The notes under the pieces are model-generated. The model was not told the DNA's origin. It saw only the letters and a program-made list of their open reading frames with translations, and did not search any database. From Rotaria sordida (Eukaryota; Rotifera; Eurotatoria; Philodinida; Philodinidae), in assembly GCA_905250125.1 (NCBI GenBank), contig CAJNOL010000983.1, forward strand, positions 1-64,000: a stretch of 64,000 nt of DNA. The letters run 5' to 3'. Shown piece by piece: positions 11,059 through 24,578 of this stretch. Every line of letters begins with the position of its first letter. Position 1 is the first letter of the stretch. Made by a program: the position numbers and the translations under genes.

Positions 11059-14000
11059 TTAATCATAATCAACATTACGATGAACAGATCGCGCACGAAT
11101 TAAGGTTGTTGTAACCATTTCAGCACGTTCTTCAGCATCTTCAAGTTCTCGTTCAAGACGACGAGCGCGTGTTAATACTAAAATAAAACAAAAACAAAAA
11201 TATTCAAAAAAAAAATTTATTAAAATTTTTAAATAATAAAACCTTGTGCAGCTGATGATTCAGCACTTTCAATTTGTGATTTATAAATACGCATTTTATC
11301 ATTAACTTTACTTAATGAATCCGTAAGTGAAAGAACTTTTGTTTGTTCTTCATCAACTTGACTTAATAAATCCTTAAGACGTTTTTCATTACGACGTAAA
11401 TCTTTAAGAAGTTCTTGATAACGACCACGTTCTAATTCAATTTCTGTTTCAAGTTGTGCAAGCTATTGAAAGCAAAAAGAAAAAAGAAAAAGAAATTTTA
11501 GGTTTTCTTTTAATTAAAGAAATGAATTCAAAACATACTCGTCCTTCATATTTAGCTGCAATACGTTTTCCTTCAGCACGTGCATAAGCTTCAGCTTCAT
11601 CAATCTTAGCAGAACAATCACGTAATTGTTGATCTAATGCACGTTTTGATGCTTCAGCTTCAGCAGTTTTTTCACGTTCATGACGAATATCTTCATCACG
11701 AAGAATTAATTCAGCACCCAATTTTCGTGCCTAAAAATAAAAATAATTTAATAGAATATTTTTATAAGTTCAAAACAAATTTTAATAAAATTTATTTCCT
11801 TGTTTTTCATAGACATCAAATTTACTGATTACTGTTCTGTTAAATATATTTCTTGTAGAATTCATTTTGTCAAATGTGATTTCGAAATGAAATGCAAAAA
11901 AGAAATTGAATCTACGATATAAAGGATAACTCATAGAATACATATCTTCATTTCTCGACAAAAAAATCAGATGTTGAGCAACTTTTAGCTGACTAGAGAA
12001 TGGAGCCCATTGGGTTGGTCCCGGATCTAGGTCCGAAAGTTTTGACCCCAATGGGTTCCACTACAGAATAAAGGTCAACAAATTCACTTGTAGTTTGTGT
12101 CTGATGAACTGTTGAAGATGTTCTCTGATTTGAACGCATCTGTTCGAATAGTTAAGGTATTAGAACTAAGCTGTTTGAATAATTTTTGTTCTATTTTTTC
12201 AGAGAGACACTTCCGAGTTTAAGAAACCTTTATTTTCTTACTGAAGTGCTGTTCTCAAAACAGAAGAAATTTTTTCGAACAATTCTTTCGCTCATGTGAT
12301 CTGAGCTTTGAAGTAGGAGCTGAGCGACCTCTATCAGAAATTATCGATAAATTATAAATAGCTTTTGAGATAAGTCTTATGTTATTCGGTAGGATATACT
12401 AAGACCAAAGAAAGTTAAAAAATAAAGATTGCTGTCATTGAGTCGTTCTTCATAAGTTCATCTGATCACTCTCAAAACCTACTTCCAAGTTTAAATTTTT
12501 CACAAATCCTCAATGGGACTAGTTCATTATGATAAAATACGATTTTGTAGTGTATTCTATCCTGAGATAATAAATATAAGGACAATTTTTGCTTTTTCGC
12601 ATAAAAAAGCTTTCAATATTGGTATCTGAGAATAGAAGATGCTAGAAAATCCGATACTTTTATCATAAATTAGTCCTATTGAGAACTTTATAAGTGCGAA
12701 GTTTGAATTCGAGAGTTGATTTTGAAGGTGATCTGAGAGGAACGACTGTATTTTCATGTAACATCCCCTATCATCGTTATTATTTTATTGAACGTGAGAT
12801 TCGAAAGAAGTATCCATGATCTAAGAGTTCGAAACTATCCTTTTACAAAGAATATTCTTAAATGGTAAGTTGTACCAATAAAAAAATAATAAAACAATAG
12901 AATCATTCTACTATTTTTAAAACAAATTTTTGTTTTCCAAAAATCTGTAAATAAATAAAGAAATTTTAATTTACTCTTTCATCAACAATCTTAAGTTCTT
13001 GTCGTATATCAAGAATTTCTCCTTGAAATTGTATTGCATCTGCTTCAAATTTCTTTCGTTCAGCAATAGTACGATTAGCAAATGATGTTATTTCAATTAA
13101 TCGTTGTTCGGAATCATGTAATTCAAGTTCAGTTGTTTTACGAGCTTTTTCACTCTATTAAGATAAAAGAAAATAAAAAAAAAATCAGAATCAAAATATT
13201 AATTCAAATATGAAAATATTTCAAATTAAACATACACGTTCAAGTAATACACGAATTTCTTCAATTTCTCCACGAAGAACAGCTAAATGAAAAAAAAAAA
13301 GATTTTGTTTTCTTTTTTCAATTTTAATAAAATAAAATTTGTATACCATTTCGTTTTTCAGTTACATTAAGTGCATCACGTGCTGCTTCATGTAATGCTT
13401 GTTCTTCAAGAAGGCGATCTTGTGTTTCTTTAAGAACAGCTTGAATTTTTTTAAGATGATTTTCTAATTCAGCTTTAATCTTTTTAAGTGAGTCAAAACG
13501 AAGATGAAGTTCATCGATTTCGGCTTGATATTTCGATTTAAGACGACCAATATCTGTTTTATAACGTATTTCAAGTTCTTCGATTTGTACTTGCATTTGT
13601 TCTATTTGTCTGCGATGACTTACTCTAAATATATATATTGTTTGTTATTATTATTTATTAATTTTTATAATAAGAATTTATTTTTAATATAACAAAAAAG
13701 AAAAATGATTATTGTGTTGGTGTTTGTTTTTTTTTTTGGTCTTACCGAAGTACATCAAGTTCTGCTTCTTTTTCAGCAATTTTCTTTTCAAAATCAAGAC
13801 GAATTTTGTCAATTTGACTAGCTAATGAATTATATTTTGTTATTTCAATTTGTAATTGTTCACGATATTCATCAATTGTCGAATGTAATGATAATTTTTC
13901 GGCTTCAAGTTGTTTACGAAGACGATCCAAATCGACAATACGTGTATGTAAATCAGATATTTGATTTAATGCTACATCGAGTTCGTCTGGAGAAAAGAAA

Positions 14001-17000
14001 CAAAAAGAAAAGATATATTAAAATCGAAAATAGAATTTGATTGAATTCAGTTTTAAATATTAAACTATGAAATACACATAAAACACTGACAGTTAACATA
14101 GTGTTTGTATAGGGCTTGATAAATATGTGCGAGATCAAGTTGTTTTGTTTCAATCGATTTCGAAAACATCTGTTCTGATAGTTCCGATCTTCATGATCTG
14201 ATTGAAGAATCAAATAGAATGTGAATAAGAAGAAGACCTACGCTCTTTAAAGCAAGACTTTGATGACTCAAATCGAAGTTGTAGTTGAATTTCATGAGAA
14301 TAACAAATAAAGGTTTCAAAATTGGTCAAAACTTTGCAAATTTTAGTTTTTTTCGACTTATTCCCACTAGTTTTGAGATCTTTGTTTTTTATTAGTCAAA
14401 ACCTAAGAATAGATTCAGAAAGAGCATTCAAAACTTATCACAACTGGTATGAAGAACCATTGGAAGTTCGATAATTTTCAATACTGGAAGTATTCTAATC
14501 TCCGATTAGAAATTCAAAGAATTGATTTATCCTTACTTACAAAGCACGTGTTCAATGTTGAAAATTATCAGACTCCTATCGATTCTTCATACCAGTTGTG
14601 ATCAATTTTGAACGCTCTTTATGAATCTATTCTTAGGTTTTGCTAATACAAAATACAATTCTCAAAATTAGTTGCAATAGGTCGAAAAAAACTAATAAAA
14701 AATGTGAATTTTCAATCCATTCCAAAACCTTTGTTTTGTATTTCATGAATTTCAACTAGAGTTTCGGATAGAGTAAGAAAAACTGATCATGGTTGGTACA
14801 TACAATCCGCAGGAAATCACATTTCTAATAAGGAAAAATATTATCTTTGACATCATATTCTAGGCATTGGTGCATTCTTATATGAATCCTTCTTTCGATC
14901 CCATTTTCTTGTCGTTATTCTGCTTTATTTGTGTTTTAGATTTTGCATTTTAAAAATGGTTACATACGATATTTTAATCATCATAACCAATACGCACTAA
15001 TAATCGTTTTTCGCAAAATTAATATTTTCATTTTAAAGTTTCAAAACAAAAAACAATCTAATCTGTAATTATCGTTGGATGAAACCAAAGCGATCTTATA
15101 TGTTTCAATAATATAAGACAATATTCAAAACAAGGCTAAGGAATTGAAGCATTGGTTAAAATTTTAATTTTTGATTTTTTTTTAATATACATTCGAAAAT
15201 GTATCGTTTAAAACCATTCAACCTATATACTAAGCTTATTTTGATGTCTTATAATCCAGTTAGCGTTGACTAGTTTTTCAACACTAGCTAGCTGTTATCA
15301 AGAAAATAGTAATTAATTGTGTCATAAATGTCTACTAGAATTATACTTCCATAAGTCAATGAGTTTTTTCATACAATATATCAAAATATAGGTCATTTAC
15401 AGTTGGAAAAAAATGAGCTATTTAAAATATTCTATATCATTTATTTATTAGGTTAATATGAATGGACAAGGTCACAATGTAGCAGTCTAGAATAACTGCT
15501 TGTTGATAGTATCGGTACTCTCATCTTTCGACATCAAACTACACCAAGGTGAATTTTTGACATGTTATACAACTTTTGGTTGTCTACAAAATAATAAAAA
15601 ACTATCGAAAAAAAGAAGTTTATCTTCGAAACAATATGAGTCTTACAGTATCAATAGACAGGGAAATAAACTCAAGAAAAACGATCTCGAAGAAATTAGA
15701 ACTTCATTCTGACTAGAATTACATAGACAGTTCTTTCGAAAAACAAAAAAAAAAGTTTCGATTGCTAACACTCCTGAGAAAGATCATCGGAATTCTGAAA
15801 AAAATTTCTGCAAAATCAGCTTATAATCATCCATATCCATAAAGCATGGAACACTGATCGCGCTCACCCTAATTGAAATTTATTATCAATTGTAATTCAG
15901 TCGTATAAATTTGGCCTCTATGTGTTATACACTTGCCATGAATTCTTTTAATTTATCATAAAAAGGATGCTGTATATATTACTAGATTATGCTTGATAAT
16001 AAATTTCAATTATATTGTTGTGATCAGCATTCCATACTTTATGGATATGGATGATTAAAATCCGTTATCACACAAAAAAAATTTTTTTTTTTCGAAATTT
16101 CTGCGACCTTCTCAGGGGTGTATTGAGATCAAAATTTTCTTTTTTCGTGTTTCGAAAGAATTGTTTATCGAATTCTAGTCAGAATAAAGTTCCAATTTCT
16201 ATTAGATGAAAATTGTCATGAATGAAAAATACTACAGAGAGTGTCTGCAATCGTTTTCCTTGAAGCTGTTTAATTGTTTATTGATTATGTAAGTCTCATA
16301 CTGCCTTGAAGGTAAACTTCTTTTTTTTTTTCGATAGCTTTTTACTATTTTGTAGACAATCAAAAGTTATATTACATGTCAAAAATTCACCTTGGTGTTA
16401 TTTTATTTCGAAAAATAACAGTACATATACTATCAATAAATACATATTGTTGACTGCTAAGTGTTGACCTTTTCCATTCATATTAGCCTAATAAATACAT
16501 GATATACAATATTTTAAATAGCTCATTTTTTCCAGCTGTTGATAATCTATCTTTTGATATATTACATGAAAAAACTCATAGATTTGTAGAAGTATAATCC
16601 TAATAGGCATTTATAAGATAATTAATCAGTTAGTGTTGAAAAGTCGGTCAAGGCTAACTTTACTATAAAACATCAAAATAAGATTAAGTAATTTGGGTTT
16701 GATGGTTGGTTCTTTCAAAAAGCCTATAAACAATTTAAATTTAGATCAGTGTCTCGTATACTTAAGTGATCTTTGGCATTCTCAGTGAGTAGACTTAGGT
16801 ATATTTAATGATTGTTTTGAAATGAAAAAATCGTAAACAAACCTTGTAGACGACGTTTGTCACGTGTAATAATATCAATTTGTTCTGCGAGTTGCTCATT
16901 TAAACTTTTAACTTTAACTAATTCACTTTGATAATTACGATTTGCTTGTAAAGCTGATTCAAGTTCGGCAGATAATATGCTTAAACGTTGTCGAGCATCA

Positions 17001-18465
17001 TCAACTTCTTTTTCTAATTGTTTATTACGTCGAACAGCTTCATCTGCTCGTTTTCGTTGCTAGAAAAAAATTTTGTTTGGTTTTTTTTGATATCCTATTT
17101 TAAAGCAATTTATTTGATTTACTAGGTCAGCTTCGTCAGCAAGTTTTTCTACTTCAGCTTGAAGACGTTGTTTAATTTTTTCAAGATTACTAGCTTTAGC
17201 AAGGACTTCAGTAAGTTGTTCTTGAACTTCACTAATACGTGCATTAAATTTACGTCTAAATTTTGAAAATTAAAAAGAAAAGAAACAAACAAAATAATTA
17301 AGAATTCCTTTTTTTAAAATACACATCTAACCGTTGATCTTCTATTTCTTCATTTTTTTCTTGAAGGTCTTTTTCATAACGATCACGTAAAATACGTGTT
17401 TCTTCTTGAAGTTTAATTAAAACTTTTTGTAATTCAGCTTTAGCTTCGATTTCATCTTCTAATTGTAATTTTGTTGATTCTAAATCCATTTGAAAAGTTT
17501 TTACTGTTGATTGTAATGTACGATTTGTCTTAATAAAACAACAACAAGAAGAAGAAAAAAATAATAATTTGTTAGACAAAATAAAATTATAATTTTTATT
17601 CTTACAGCCATTTCAGATTCTAAATGAAGACGTGCTTCTTCAAGATCACTTTGGGTTCGTCTATAAACTGTTTGTAATGATGTTAATTCAAATTCAAGTG
17701 TTTCAATTCGACGAGTATATGTTAAATTTTCTTCAATAAGACGTGATTTAAGTGCATTAACTTCAGTTAATTGTCGTATAGCATCATCAACTTTGCCACT
17801 CATTTCAATTAATCTTCCTTCAAGTTCTTTATTCGCTGATACAACTTGACTTTTAGATTTAGCTAATGATTCAACTTCAATTTTTAATTCTTCAATTTCG
17901 ACGATAAATGTTCTACTTTCCTTGTCATGTCTGAATAAAAAACAAAAATAAATAATCAAATTTTAGATAGAAAAACAAAAAAGCAAATTAAACTACCTTG
18001 CTTTTCCTTTACTGAAGGCTTCTACTTGACTTGTTAAATCCGAAAGAGTATCTTGAAAACGACGACGAACTGCATTTTGATTTTCATCATTTTCAGTTGA
18101 TTGAAGTTCAAATCTTTGACGTAAATCATGATTTTCTTGTCTTAAACTAATATTTATTTGTTTATTATATATATATATTTTTTTTTTTAAGAATTTTATT
18201 AATTTACCGTTTATTAATTTCAATTTCTCGATCTTTTGCATTTGTTATTTCTTCTAATTGTTGTTCAAGTTCATCGAAATCAATACGTAAAGCTGTAAAT
18301 TCTTTTTCCTGACGTAATCGTGCATCTCGTTCAGATCTCACTTCTTCTTCAATATCACGAAGGCGAGACTATTTGTTTGTTGTTTTTTATAATTAAAATA
18401 AAATACATATACACAAAAAAAAACAAATAACACTGAAAACTTACGGCTAAAATGGCTTCAGTCAT
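11059..18465 (-). CDS. Paramyosin
   Basis: Core protein of invertebrate muscle thick filaments. The joined exons give roughly 830-850 residues (family about 860-880), almost entirely heptad-repeat coiled coil with the alternating charge pattern of myosin-type rods. No motor domain is present. The start is ATG 18465 (MTEAILA, donor at 18444), then SRLRDIEEEVRSERDARLRQE, which resembles the paramyosin 'SR(V/L)RELE..LDLERDAR.RAE' N-terminus. The rod runs through DKRRLQDELDVALNQISDLH to a C-terminal RRLERELEDAEERAEMVTT. The short non-helical tail ends in HRNVDYD, with the stop at 11059-11061. About 14 exons. Introns at about 11732-12975 and 13990-16840 are expanded by inverted repeats. A 3' splice site just upstream of the ATG indicates a 5' UTR intron or a trans-splice acceptor. 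Confidence 0.85.
12000..12060. repeat. Dispersed repeat fragment in a paramyosin intron
   Basis: A short G+C-rich block with near-palindromic words (CCCATTGGGTT and GACCCCAATGGG). It resembles the blocks at about 1165-1245, 40320-40420 and 60745-60850. Confidence 0.45.
12425..12765. repeat. Foldback element in a paramyosin intron
   Basis: The left arm begins around GTCGTTCTTCATAAGTTCATC (about 12441) and the right arm ends with the reverse complement near GAGAGGAACGACTG (about 12735-12748). Internal words such as CAATGGGACTAGTTCATTATGATAA (left) and TTTATCATAAATTAGTCCTATTG (right) also pair. Arms are about 140-160 bp. Confidence 0.65.
14285..14765. repeat. Foldback element in a paramyosin intron
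   Basis: Arms of about 200 bp. The words CAAAACCTAAGAATAGATTC, CACAACTGGTATGAAGAA and AAATTTCATGAGAATAACAAA on the left pair with GAATCTATTCTTAGGTTTTG, TTCTTCATACCAGTTGTG and TTTGTATTTCATGAATTTC on the right. The two arms meet near 14530. Confidence 0.75.
15205..16720. repeat. Large foldback element (about 1.5 kb) in a paramyosin intron
   Basis: Left arm about 15205-15905 and right arm about 15985-16720 are imperfect reverse complements along most of their length. AATATGAATGGACAAGGTCA (15456) pairs with TGACCTTTTCCATTCATATT (16465). CATCCATATCCATAAAGCATG (15829) pairs with CATACTTTATGGATATGGATG. GATGTCTTATAATCCAGTTAGC pairs with GCTAACTTTACTATAAAACATC. No intact transposase was seen; the small ORF at 15500-15712 lies inside one arm and is not supported as a gene. 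Confidence 0.8.
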
Positions 18466-19545
18466 CTTTGATTCCCTAAAAGAAAGAAATCGACCGGAAA
18501 TTACTTATATTATATAGAAAAATAAGACAAGGACAAATAAAATGACGTGATGATTACACATCCATAAACTCCTTCTGTAACATGATAAGCTTCAATAAGT
18601 GGATAGATATACGTTCATAGTATATTATCTCATTCCTTGACCATCCATCGGTCAATCAAGAAAAAGAAAACAATAATTGGTTGAGAATGAATAATGACAA
18701 TGATCAACAACATAAATATTACTAGAAGAAAAGATTACTCAACATTCCTATCCTTTCTTTTTCTCCTGTTAGATTTTTATGATTTATCAATTGTCTAGTG
18801 AATTATCTTGTTCTATACCTTGGATATTTGTAACAATAGATGTTGCGGTGGTATTTGTTGTTGTTGTTGTTGTTAGTGGCAAGATAAACGGCAAGGAAGC
18901 CAAAGAGAGACTGTTTGAGTGTATCTTACTAGCGTCAGCACCTCCGAGAAGAAGAAAGAGAAAAAAAGAATCCTAAATCCGATGCTTGTTCTATATGTAC
19001 ATATAATTTTTTTCTTTTTTCTATGGTACTATTCTATCGATGATCTAATATTACATAGAGAAAATCTGCATTATCATCAGCGAAGGCAATACCATGAATG
19101 AGTTTATTCTGTCTATATTCATACGTCACATATACATGCGTCTAAGCAAACAAGCATTTTTCTGCTACTCATCATCAGAAACAACAACAGACCTTTATTT
19201 TATCTATATTTGCCTTTTTTTTCCTATCAAGAAAGAAGAGGAAAAAAAAAGAATTTTGTCGTCAATGTCTAGTTTGTAGACCTAAATAAGACAAAACGGC
19301 TATGTCTTTCCCATTTTATATTGTCCATGACCTTGAGAATCATTTTGTATATCAAGCAACAAGAAGAATATGTATAATCTACTCTTTCTCCCTTTCCCTC
19401 TTTCTCTTTTCTTTGCTAGAACAAAAAAAAACCACAAAGATAAAAAAAAAATAAATAGAGCTGAAGATAAAAGGAAATAGCCGACACAAAAGAAAAAAGA
19501 TTAATTAATAATAGAGACTCAAACAACAATAAAAATTTTTCTTGT
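18466..19545. other. Paramyosin upstream region / 3' flank of the Ig gene
   Basis: Contains a TTTTAG 3' splice site 10 nt before the paramyosin ATG, so a 5' UTR exon or spliced leader is expected. The rest is rich in homopurine/homopyrimidine runs and a (TTG)n run near 18857-18875. The three small plus-strand ORFs here show no recognisable domain. Confidence 0.4.
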
Positions 19546-22500
19546 TTAATTTAAATTTTGTATTTTTTCAAATTCATTTGACCATTGTTCAATATCATAT
19601 GATGATACAATATTAGTTGTTTCATTTTCATTTGTACTTATACGACGATCCCAAAGTTCAGCACGAGCAAGAACAGATTTTCTTACAACTGGTGTTGTTG
19701 AACGATTTGTTGATAAATGTAAATTTGAGTCCAAAGAAGTTCGATTAGATTTTTGTTGTAAAGAATTTGCTGAAATAGAAAAATTATCTGACATAGATGT
19801 TGATCGATTTAAAGAGTCTTTGGTTAATATTGAATATTGTTGATCTTTTGTGTCATCGTCATCACTATTTGCCTAACATAAAGACAACGATTATAGTTAC
19901 ATTTTCAAAAAATATAATATTAAATATAAAATATAATAAAATAAACTACTAAGAGCAAAATTAAGTAGAGCAAATAAAAGATTAGATTCTTTCTTTGTTT
20001 CATTGATTTTATTTGAATTGTCTTAATGAAGAATAAAATTTCTATATTTTGATACAACGGGTAGGGTGCAAGTTTCTAGACAAAATATTTGACAATTTTT
20101 TTCGTGTATCTTTAAATGCATTGGTAGTATATTAGAATTAGAATTTTGTGCTCTTTTAGAATATACACCTAGAATTTTTTCTAGAATTTTTGACTATTCA
20201 GCTATAAGGTAAATCTTAACAGAGCTCAAATGAAATTTTCTGAAGAGGCAAAAATCTTATTTTTCTCTCTCAAGACAAATCTGCTTCCTGTGAATATCAA
20301 ATAAGTTTTGTCAATTTTGAGTCTTGTCAAGATTTACTTATAGCTCAAAAACTATGAAAAAATTTTAAGCATATATTCTGAAAGAGCACAAAACTCTAAT
20401 TCTAATACACTATACTTCTGACTCTTTGTCAATGCGTTTAAGGACATTCTCGTCTTTTTTTATTATTCCGGTACAACCAACCCTCATGCAATTTTTACTA
20501 GTGACAGGACATGTAAAATAAGGCGATATGTGTTTGAGGAAAAAAAATTTAAAAAAGATTTTCCATAGAATCACATCAGGCCTGTCGACGATCCTTGTTT
20601 AACTTTTGCTGATCAGACTGAACATTTTTTTAAGATAGTTTAGACTATGTCTCAGAGATGATTTTAAGCTTTTTATGAGAGAAATACGTAGAGGTTCGGA
20701 TTCAAAACTGAGGTGTTGGTGTTCGAATAGAAAGGCCAAATACGACAACTCTCGATTTCTCCTCTAGAAAATACTTTCAAGTATCTATGGTCGAAGGTTC
20801 AGTCCGTTCAACAAAGTGTTGCAAGCAAGCGCAATGTATTTCTATGGAAAATCAGAAATAGTTAGAAAGAGAGAATGATACCCTTAAAATATACGATAAA
20901 TAATAAAATATTTAGTCTAGAAGATTTCGACTCATTCCTTAATTAATTAATTATTGTTTTTATATATAATAATAATAAGATATTAGTATTAAACTTACAA
21001 TATGATTTGGTTTTATAATATTAATTGGTTTTGTGTTAAAAGAAGAATTAGATTGTAATTGTCTTCCTGTTAGTGTTAAAAGATTTTTGTTAGTATTATT
21101 TTTATTAATAAGGTTAGTTTTTAAGCTCTGTTTTGTTTGTTCAATTCGCACATGCTCTTTGCGTTGTTGTTGATAATGATGATTTGGATAATAATCATTT
21201 TGAAGCAAAGCAGCAGCAGAAGTAGAAGAAGTAGGAGGGGTGTGCAGTGTTTTATCAGGCGTCAAACTGTCATAAACAAGTGTCGCACCACCACCTATTA
21301 TATCTTTTACAACTGTTGTTGTTGTACGTGAGAGACAAATGTGCTTTGAATAATTTATTGGTGCACCTGTATTACCTTTTTGATGACGATCATTGTTTGT
21401 TTCCATATTATTATTATTATTATTATTTACTAATTCACTTTGAGTTGAATTTATTTGAGCTAATATTATATTTAAAAATTTTTTATTTTGATTACAAACA
21501 AAAAAAATATATATATTTATTTATTTATTTACTTGATAATCCAATTGGTAATTTAGGACGAGGTTTTTGTATTGGACGTTCACCATTATTTGATGTTGAT
21601 CCTCGACATGTAAGACTGGCAACCTAAAGAAAAAAAGAAAATAGGTGATATAAAATAATCAATATGATTGATAAGCAAAAGCTAATATTTAAGTACGTGT
21701 GAAAAAAATAAAATAAATTTTGAGCATTTTTTTTTCTTTTATACCCATCACCTGTTTTTTTTTTACGTTTGTATATAGATAAAGAATATTATAAATTTTA
21801 CCTCATTATCATCGCTGTCCTCTATTGAACTATAAGCATCATCCTTTTTGTATAGAAAAAAATAAATAATCAATCAAAAACATATGAAGAATTAGTTATG
21901 TTTGTTTTTTTTTTGTTTCTATTCTTATAAAAATTTTTTTAGTTAAATCAGAAGCAAAAAATAAAAAGTTATGTTAAAAAAGCAACAAACCGGTAAAAGC
22001 GGATAAGCACCATCTCCTTCATCAATTCCTACTCGATGAATTTTTGATAGGCCAGTTTGTGATTGAGATTGAATTCTACTATGTTCATTTGTTAAATTAT
22101 TTCCCGTCATTCGATCAAATTTTTGTTTTAAATGTTTAACAAGTGGACTTGATGGACGATCATCATCATCAACATTTTTCGGCATTTCAGATACAGGAAA
22201 TGATTGTGAAAATGGATTTAACTAAGTAGAAACGAGAAATAGTGTTGATTAATAAAAAATAACAAGAAAAAAAAAAGAAGAGGAAATTTATTTTACATTT
22301 TTCTGTTGTGAAACAGATCCAGATTGTTGTTGTTCCTGTTGGAAAACAATATTAGTTGTATGTCGTCGAGAAGAGTCACGTTTCTTAAATAAAAAAGGAA
22401 AAAAAAGAATTAAGAAGAATATAAAAGTTTTTTTTTTTAAATAGAATTACTGGACGATCTGGACCAACAGTACCATGAAGTAATTCAGGTAAGCGTATTG

Positions 22501-24546
22501 CCCATTTAGATTTTGCTGTATTAGAATCTGATTGAGGTTGTACAATTGGTGAACGAGGATTTTCCTCTATTGATAAATAGATTAATAGAGAAAAAGAAAT
22601 CGATATATGTTTTATTTTTTACTTAAAGGGTTTTCAGTTGAGGGTTGTCTATTAAGATAAAATGGTTGTTGTGTTAGAGACTTTGATTCATCATCATCTG
22701 ATTGTAATGAATGAACGCTTGTCTCATAAAGGTCTCGCCAGTCTTTAAAAAAAGCAAATATATATATATATATATAGACGTATATATGTTAGTGCACAAA
22801 GGTCTTCTAGTGATCGACGGCTTTTTAATGCGGTGCGAAGCACAGCATTTATTTTATTTCATTTTGCCTACATATGAGAAACGTTATTTTAAAAGCCTAA
22901 GGAGATTTAGATTGATGTGGCTTCTGTTTGATAGATATAAATATTTTCAATACAAAAATACGAGAGAAATCATATAAAAAGAACTTATTAGAAAGACGTC
23001 CTAAGATGAAAAAGAAATATTTATTTTAGTTGAAGCTTTTAATATAACATAAAAACAATTAGATCTTTCTGCAGGCAAAATTTCAGATTGAAATTCTTTA
23101 ATTCAATTTATTTTTGAAAAAAAAACCCAGACTATAAATCAACAATTCAGTAAAAAGTTTATAATCTTAAACTTGTATAAAGTTAGGACACTTTTTATAT
23201 AAGTTAGGCGAGGTTTATTGATATGATTTCTTTTCTAATGAATATATTCATGTGTATTGAAAGAAGCCACACCAGTCAACATCCTCATAGACCTATTCCT
23301 AGAATAAAGTTCTACACGTGCACATAACCTATTTATGAACACAATGTAGATCAATTGAGAATCAGATGATGTTCAATATTGTATCGAGAGAGAGGTTTAT
23401 TTTTTTAAGCTTGAATAAGTCTATAGATTGATATTGTAAGCGAATTCTTATTGATGAACTGAAAGGGAATAATAATATTTCAATTAATAAAATCATTAAC
23501 TGATTAAATAAGTTTGAATTCGTGATATATTATCAACGACTTGGACTCTACCTTATGCATTGAGTCTGCATACAAAAACAATTAATCACTTGAAAACGGT
23601 GCCCCTCGTAAGTTCATCAATAAGAATTCGAGTTTTAATATAAATTTTTTCCTCAGTCTGACATTGAATATAATGTGAGTTTGGACGTTAACTTATATAT
23701 GGGAGTGTCTAATTAGCTAGGATACTTCATTTATTTTTTTTATATAGGTTATAGTTTATCCAAAATACTGATAATTTGTTTGTCGAGATTTTTCTTAGAC
23801 TCATTTAATTATAGATGCATGTTTAATCAAACGAACTTGAGAAATACCTCAACAAATCTCTTAATTTATCAGAGATATAGTCTGAATCTAATCAGTATTA
23901 TGAATGAACTATAACCAATACAAAAAAAAAAAAAGAAAAACGATACTTTTCCACATATACGATCGAGGTTTTATAAAAAAAAATAATAGCTAGCGGTATG
24001 CTTACTAATTGGATACTGTCATATATATATATATTTTTTTTTAAACTTACTTTCAAGTAGTTTACTTGATCGATCATTTTTAAATTTATCCATAAAACGT
24101 TTTGCATTATCTTGTTCATCATTATCACTTAGATTATTTCTTGTTGGTGGTGACATATGTGGTGAAATAGTTGGTGGTTCATCTTCATTATGATCCATAT
24201 TTAAAATTTCCTTATCTAATTTTTGTTTTCTTAATACTTTTTCATTATGTTTAACTGTTGGTGAGTCTCTTGGTATGTCAATAACTTCTATGTAGAGAGA
24301 AGAACAATACAATGAATAAGTTAAATATAACGTATGTAAATATCTCTTTCTCTTTACGTTGTGTATGATAAAGATAAAAATGAGCGTGTTACCTTTTTCG
24401 TGAACAAACACGTCGGCTGTAATTTGCACACGACCAGCAGCATTAAGTGCCAAGCACGTAAATGTCCCATTGTCATCTTCGATTGTTGTTTCATCGACAT
24501 GTAATGCATGTTGTCCATTACCATAATAATCTATTGACAAATAGAC

Positions 24547-24578
<32 letters not shown>

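Noticed and set aside
15500..15712. Plus-strand 70-codon ORF
   Set aside because: Sits entirely inside one arm of the 15205-16720 hairpin, within the paramyosin intron; no start context or family.
11059..18465. Myosin heavy chain instead of paramyosin
   Set aside because: No motor domain exons and no room for them; the N-terminus and total length fit paramyosin.
18779..19279. Three small plus-strand ORFs
   Set aside because: Low-complexity translations from (TTG)n and purine runs in the paramyosin upstream region.
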